Positions 22,364 through 25,276 of a stretch of 25,276 nt of DNA are shown here, piece by piece; position 1 is the stretch's first letter; the number at the start of each line of letters is the position of its first letter. Under the pieces are notes generated by a model, which ran no database searches, had not been told where the DNA came from, and saw only the letters and a list, made by a program, of their open reading frames with translations. This stretch comes from JBGVSA01 sp047605765. Its GTDB lineage: Bacteria > Pseudomonadota > Gammaproteobacteria > Burkholderiales > Rhodocyclaceae. The DNA lies in contig JASGFB010000071.1 in assembly GCA_047605765.1 (NCBI GenBank), positions 1 to 25,276 on the forward strand, given 5' to 3'. Position numbers and translations under genes: made by a program.

Positions 22364-22726
22364 GTGAACGGGCCGCAGCACGTAGCGATTGTGGAGGACG
22401 ACCTCGGGCTGCGCACCGCCATGTACCGCCTTCTGACCGCGGCGGGCGTGCATACCCACGCCTATCCCTGCGCCGAAGATCTCCTCGCCGCAGCCCATGC
22501 CGACCTCGACTTCGTCGTCATCGACATCCATCTGCCCGGCATGTCCGGTTTCGACCTGCCCCCGCATCTGCGTGGCGTCGGCAAAGCAGCCGGGCTGATT
22601 TTCATCACCGCTTATGACGATGCCGACAGCCGCCGCCGCGCCGCCGCCGCCGGCGGCGTCTATCTGGTCAAGCCATTCGCCGGCCACGCGCTGCTCCATG
22701 CACTGGGCGCGCAGGCTTCGCCCTGA
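22364..22726 (+). CDS. Stand-alone response-regulator receiver protein
   Basis: A 120-residue CheY-like receiver with no output domain. Seen: the acidic pocket Glu11-Asp12-Asp13, the phospho-acceptor Asp54 in VVIDIHLPGMSGFDL, Thr82 in FITAYDD and Lys103 in YLVKPF. The sequence is closest in style to FixJ/NarL receivers (YRLLTAAG, CAEDLLA), so it may be a truncated relative of such regulators. The start is GTG at 22364, with no strong ribosome site (GGGG 10 nt upstream). No histidine kinase is in view. The secreted-protein gene follows after 24 nt with its own AGGAG, so the two may share a transcript. Its target is unknown. Confidence 0.88.
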   Translation: MNGPQHVAIVEDDLGLRTAMYRLLTAAGVHTHAYPCAEDLLAAAHADLDFVVIDIHLPGMSGFDLPPHLRGVGKAAGLIFITAYDDADSRRRAAAAGGVYLVKPFAGHALLHALGAQASP

Positions 22727-22750
22727 TCACATCACCCAGGAGCCCATTCC

Positions 22751-23350
22751 ATGAACATCCGCATCCTATCGCTGGCGCTGTGCGCCGCCTGCCTGTGCCC
22801 GGCCATGGCCGTCCATGCGCAGACCGGCGCCACGCAGTCCGGCCCCACCGTGGAGGGCGCCCGCGCCGTCGTCGCCACCGCCCGCCTGACCGGCAAGATC
22901 ACCCACATCGATGCCGCCAAGCGCATCGTCACCATCCGCAATGCACAGGGCGAAACCCATGACTTCGCGCTCGACGAGCGCGTCAAGAATTTCGACCAGA
23001 TCGCGGTGGGTGACAACGTCACGCTCGACTACCGTCAGGCGATCGTCCTGGCGCTGGAAAAAGGCGGCGACGGCCTGCGCGAGAAGCGCGAACACGAAGC
23101 CGCCACCTCCGCCCCCCTCGGCGCCAAGCCGGCCGGCGCAGTAGAGCGCAGTGTGACGCTGGTCTCCAACGTGGTGGCCGTCGACCAGAAAGGCCACTCC
23201 GTCACCTTGAAGACCCCCGAGGGGCGCATCGTCAAGGCCAAGGTCGAGGACCCGGCGGTCCTGTCCACGATCAAGAAGGGCGATCAGGTCGTGGCAACGA
23301 TCTATGAATCCGTCGCCGTCGCATTTACGCCCGCCAAGGCAGGCAAGTGA
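22751..23350 (+). CDS. Secreted protein with two similar beta-rich halves, function unknown
   Basis: A 199-residue exported protein: signal peptide MNIRILSLALCAACLCPAMA, then VHAQTG. I do not recognise a named family. The mature part looks internally duplicated. Half 1 (about 46-94) reads LTGKITHIDAAKRIVTIRN, then a VGDNVTLDY end. Half 2 (about 136-185) reads TLVSNVVAVDQKGHSVTLK, then a KKGDQVVATI end. Each has the pattern of a small OB-like barrel (x-V-x-x-I/V-D at the start, GD-x-V at the end). A charged linker (REKREHEAA) joins them. AGGAG precedes the ATG. The gene follows an orphan receiver gene and precedes a glycine-zipper lipoprotein. Confidence 0.8.
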   Translation: MNIRILSLALCAACLCPAMAVHAQTGATQSGPTVEGARAVVATARLTGKITHIDAAKRIVTIRNAQGETHDFALDERVKNFDQIAVGDNVTLDYRQAIVLALEKGGDGLREKREHEAATSAPLGAKPAGAVERSVTLVSNVVAVDQKGHSVTLKTPEGRIVKAKVEDPAVLSTIKKGDQVVATIYESVAVAFTPAKAGK

Positions 23351-23425
23351 GCCAGGGTGCTGCGCTGTCCGTGCTTGGCATACAGGCAACGGGGCAGCGC
23401 GGCACCATCAGAATCGGAGTGCCTC

Positions 23426-23869
23426 ATGAACATCCTGCAATCGTGCCGCCGCCTTGTGCTGCTTCCTCTGCTGTGCCTGCTGGCGGCGTGCGCCGGGCCA
23501 CAGGTCGGCGAACAAGAGGTGCGCTACGGGCGCGTCACGCGCATCGAAGCCGTACAGATCGACAGCAATGAACAACTGGGCCTGGGCGCCATCATCGGCG
23601 CGGTGGCCGGCGGCGTCATCGGCAACCAGTTCGGCCAAGGCTCGGGCAACGCGGTATCGACCGTGGCCGGCGTGCTGGCCGGCGGCGTAGCGGGTCAGAA
23701 GATTCAGCAACACGTTCAGAAACAGCCTGGCCAACACATCATCGTCAAGCTCAACAACGGCGTCACCGTCGGCATCACGCAACCGGCCGACGCCGCGCTG
23801 CATGTCGGCGACGCGGTGCGCATCGACGGCAGCGGCAATGATGCGCGCGTCATTCGCCTGGGTTCCTGA
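23426..23869 (+). CDS. Glycine-zipper 2TM-type outer-membrane lipoprotein (SlyB/17-kDa-like)
   Basis: A 147-residue lipoprotein with lipobox LAAC (Cys22). The mature part has a glycine-zipper segment (about 52-88; GAIIGAVAGGVIGNQFG and GVLAGGVAGQKI) that forms a membrane-inserted hairpin in the SlyB/PcP family, then a small beta domain (IIVKLNNGVTVGI to GDAVRIDG). Such proteins belong to the outer-membrane stress repertoire in other proteobacteria. Start: the ATG at 23426 has GGAG 6 nt upstream; the frame is open to 23357 but the lipoprotein signal begins here. It is 75 nt after the two-half secreted protein. Confidence 0.9.
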   Translation: MNILQSCRRLVLLPLLCLLAACAGPQVGEQEVRYGRVTRIEAVQIDSNEQLGLGAIIGAVAGGVIGNQFGQGSGNAVSTVAGVLAGGVAGQKIQQHVQKQPGQHIIVKLNNGVTVGITQPADAALHVGDAVRIDGSGNDARVIRLGS

Positions 23870-23923
23870 CCGGGCCGATCGTCAAATGCCAGACACGGCA
23901 CAAACGCCAAAGGTGCTCCCCCA

Positions 23924-23945
23924 GGCTTGCTCCAAAGGGCAAGCC
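23924..23945 (+). other. Stem-loop between the lipoprotein gene and the efflux adaptor
   Basis: GGCTTGC and GCAAGCC (7-bp perfect stem, 8-nt loop) lie 5 nt upstream of the second copy of the shared element. No T-run follows, so a terminator function is doubtful. Confidence 0.4.
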
Positions 23946-23950
23946 GGACT

Positions 23951-23995
23951 GCACCTTGGGGCGATGGCAATCATTGCGATGCGGCGTAATGTGCC
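23951..23995 (+). promoter_or_regulatory. Shared bipartite upstream element, copy 2 (before the RND adaptor gene)
   Basis: GCACCTTGGG-G-CGATG-G-CAA starts at 23951 and GCGTAA is at 23984-23989, the same 33-nt offset as in copy 1. The first 20 positions match copy 1 at 18; the GCGTAA-N-GT-N-CC tail is also shared. It lies about 100 nt upstream of the adaptor ATG. Confidence 0.55.
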
Positions 23996-24094
23996 CTGCA
24001 TTCATGACGCCTCATGCCGGCGCGGCCGTAAGGGCGGCAGCAGGTTCTGTTGTCGCCCGAAGCCATTCGTTAACGACCATTCCATCGACATGCC

Positions 24095-25276
24095 ATGAAG
24101 AAGAAACGCCATGTAGTGTCCTGTCTGACCTTGGCCCTGCTCGCGGCGGCCTGTGGCAAGAAGGAAGCCCCGCCCCCCGCCCCCCAGGGGGCCGACGTGA
24201 CGGTCATGACAGTCAGCACCGCCGACGTCCCGGCGGTGTTCGAAACGGTCGGGCAGACCGAGAGCTCGCAGCAGGTCGAGATCCGCGCCCGCGTCGCCGG
24301 CTTCCTCGAGAAGCGCGTCTATACCGAGGGCACCATGGTTCACCCCGGCCAGACGCTGTTCCTCATTGACCCCAAGCCCTTCCAGGCCGATGCCGACGCG
24401 GCGCGGGCCGAACTCGCGCAGCAGCAGGCACGCCTGGTCACCGCCCGCGCCAACCTCACGCGCGTCAAACCGCTGGTGGCACAGAACGCCTTGTCGCAAA
24501 AGGATCTGGACGACGCCACCGGGCAGGAGCAGGCCGCCGCCGCTGCGGTCGAGGCCGCCAGCGCCAAACTCACCAACGCCCAGCTCGACCTGGGCTACGC
24601 CACCATCAAGTCGCCGGTGGCCGGCCTGTCGTCTTTCGCCAAGGTGCAGGACGGCGCCTACGTAAGCGGCACCAACAGCCTGCTCACCTATGTCGCCAAG
24701 CTCGATCCGATGCGGGTGAACTTCAGCCTTTCCGAAAACGAGCGCCTGCGCATGCAGAACGATGTGCGCAACGGCACCATCCGCCCCGCACCCAATGATC
24801 GCTGGCGCGTCTCGCTCGTGCTGGCCGACGGCAGCACCTTCCCGGAAACGGGCCAGATCACCTTCGCCGATGCCGCCTTCAACCAGGAGACCGGCACCTT
24901 CCTGCTGCGCGCCGAGATCCCCAACCCCAAGGGCGTGCTGCGCCCCGGCCAGTTCGTGCGTGTGCACGTGATGGGCGCGACGCGGCCGAATGCCATCGTG
25001 ATTCCGCAGCGCGCCGTGCAACAGGGTCCGCGCGGGCAGTTCGCCTGGGTCGTGGGGCAGGACGGCAAGGCCGAGCAACGCGTGCTGGATGCTGGCGAAT
25101 GGTCGGGTGATGGCTGGCTGATCACCCATGGCTTGCGCGCCGGTGACAAGGTGGTGGTGGACGGCGCCCTGCGCCTGGCGCCCGGCCTGCCGCTGAAGAC
25201 AACCGAAATCACCCCGGCTGCCGCGGCAGCGACGCAATCGGCCCCGGCGGCGGCGCCCCGCGCGGGGGTCGCCCCC
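24095..25276 (+). CDS. RND efflux periplasmic adaptor (membrane fusion protein, AcrA/MexA-like), partial at right edge
   Basis: A lipid-anchored adaptor that links an inner-membrane RND pump to an outer-membrane channel. 394 codons are open from the ATG at 24095 to the window edge without a stop. Seen: signal peptide with lipobox-type LLAAAC (Cys20), lipoyl half VEIRARVAGFLEKRVYTEG, alpha-hairpin (about 100-165; AELAQQQARLVTARANLTRVKPL and NALSQKDLDDA), the returning lipoyl half YATIKSPVAGLSS, then beta-barrel and membrane-proximal domains (VLRPGQFVRVHV, IVIPQRAVQQGPRGQFAWVV). The tail is rich in Ala and Pro and nears the usual length end. No Shine-Dalgarno is visible. The pump gene should follow outside the window. 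The substrate is unknown. Confidence 0.93.
   Translation, partial: MKKKRHVVSCLTLALLAAACGKKEAPPPAPQGADVTVMTVSTADVPAVFETVGQTESSQQVEIRARVAGFLEKRVYTEGTMVHPGQTLFLIDPKPFQADADAARAELAQQQARLVTARANLTRVKPLVAQNALSQKDLDDATGQEQAAAAAVEAASAKLTNAQLDLGYATIKSPVAGLSSFAKVQDGAYVSGTNSLLTYVAKLDPMRVNFSLSENERLRMQNDVRNGTIRPAPNDRWRVSLVLADGSTFPETGQITFADAAFNQETGTFLLRAEIPNPKGVLRPGQFVRVHVMGATRPNAIVIPQRAVQQGPRGQFAWVVGQDGKAEQRVLDAGEWSGDGWLITHGLRAGDKVVVDGALRLAPGLPLKTTEITPAAAAATQSAPAAAPRAGVAP

Noticed and set aside
24002..25237. Minus-strand open frame of 411 codons
   Set aside because: It is the shadow of the RND adaptor, which has a lipoprotein signal, lipoyl halves and a hairpin on the plus strand.

Overview
This is a GC-rich, gene-dense window of chromosomal character. 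Its gene content and order (rsmI/yraN divergence, a DiaA and BON-lipoprotein pair, comF divergent from bioB-bioC, rsmD-coaD-ferredoxin behind two M16 proteins and divergent from ftsY-ftsE-ftsX) point to a betaproteobacterium, Burkholderiales- or Rhodocyclales-like. The genus cannot be fixed from sequence reading alone. I saw no tRNA, rRNA, insertion sequence, integrase or CRISPR array.

Layout. (1) 1-1037: 5' part of a ClC chloride channel/antiporter, minus strand, running off the left edge. (2) 1130-5074: a uronate catabolism module, kduI (minus) and kdgF-kduD (plus), lying either side of the divergent housekeeping pair rsmI and yraN. The kdgF-kduD unit has a repeat-rich upstream region and ends in a strong intrinsic terminator. 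(3) 5086-7410: type-2 argC, then diaA and a dolP-like BON lipoprotein. (4) 7420-10826: comF (minus), divergent from bioB-bioC and a HAD pyrimidine 5'-nucleotidase-like gene. (5) 10830-15168: nitronate monooxygenase, a TonB-dependent receptor and an EpsA-like LuxR regulator, all minus. The receptor promoter overlaps the 3' end of the regulator. (6) 15281-19319: a tightly packed minus-strand operon of M16 peptidase, inactive M16 partner, rsmD, coaD and a YfhL-type ferredoxin. (7) 19496-22265: ftsY and ftsE-ftsX, closed by a terminator. (8) 22292-25276: an orphan receiver protein, a secreted protein with two similar halves, a glycine-zipper lipoprotein and the start of an RND efflux adaptor that runs off the right edge.

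How they work together. KdgF, KduI and KduD are consecutive steps from unsaturated uronate to 2-keto-3-deoxygluconate, so the organism probably feeds on uronate polymers or oligomers. The lyases, the KDG kinase and the KDPG aldolase are not in view. BioC and BioB are the first committed and last steps of biotin synthesis. FtsE and FtsX form the divisome ABC complex that controls septal wall hydrolysis, and FtsY is the SRP receptor.

The most interesting non-coding signals are a bipartite element of about 45 nt present in two near-identical copies upstream of the orphan receiver and of the RND adaptor, tandem TTGA-N6-TCAA palindromes upstream of kdgF, and palindromes built into the TonB-receptor promoter.
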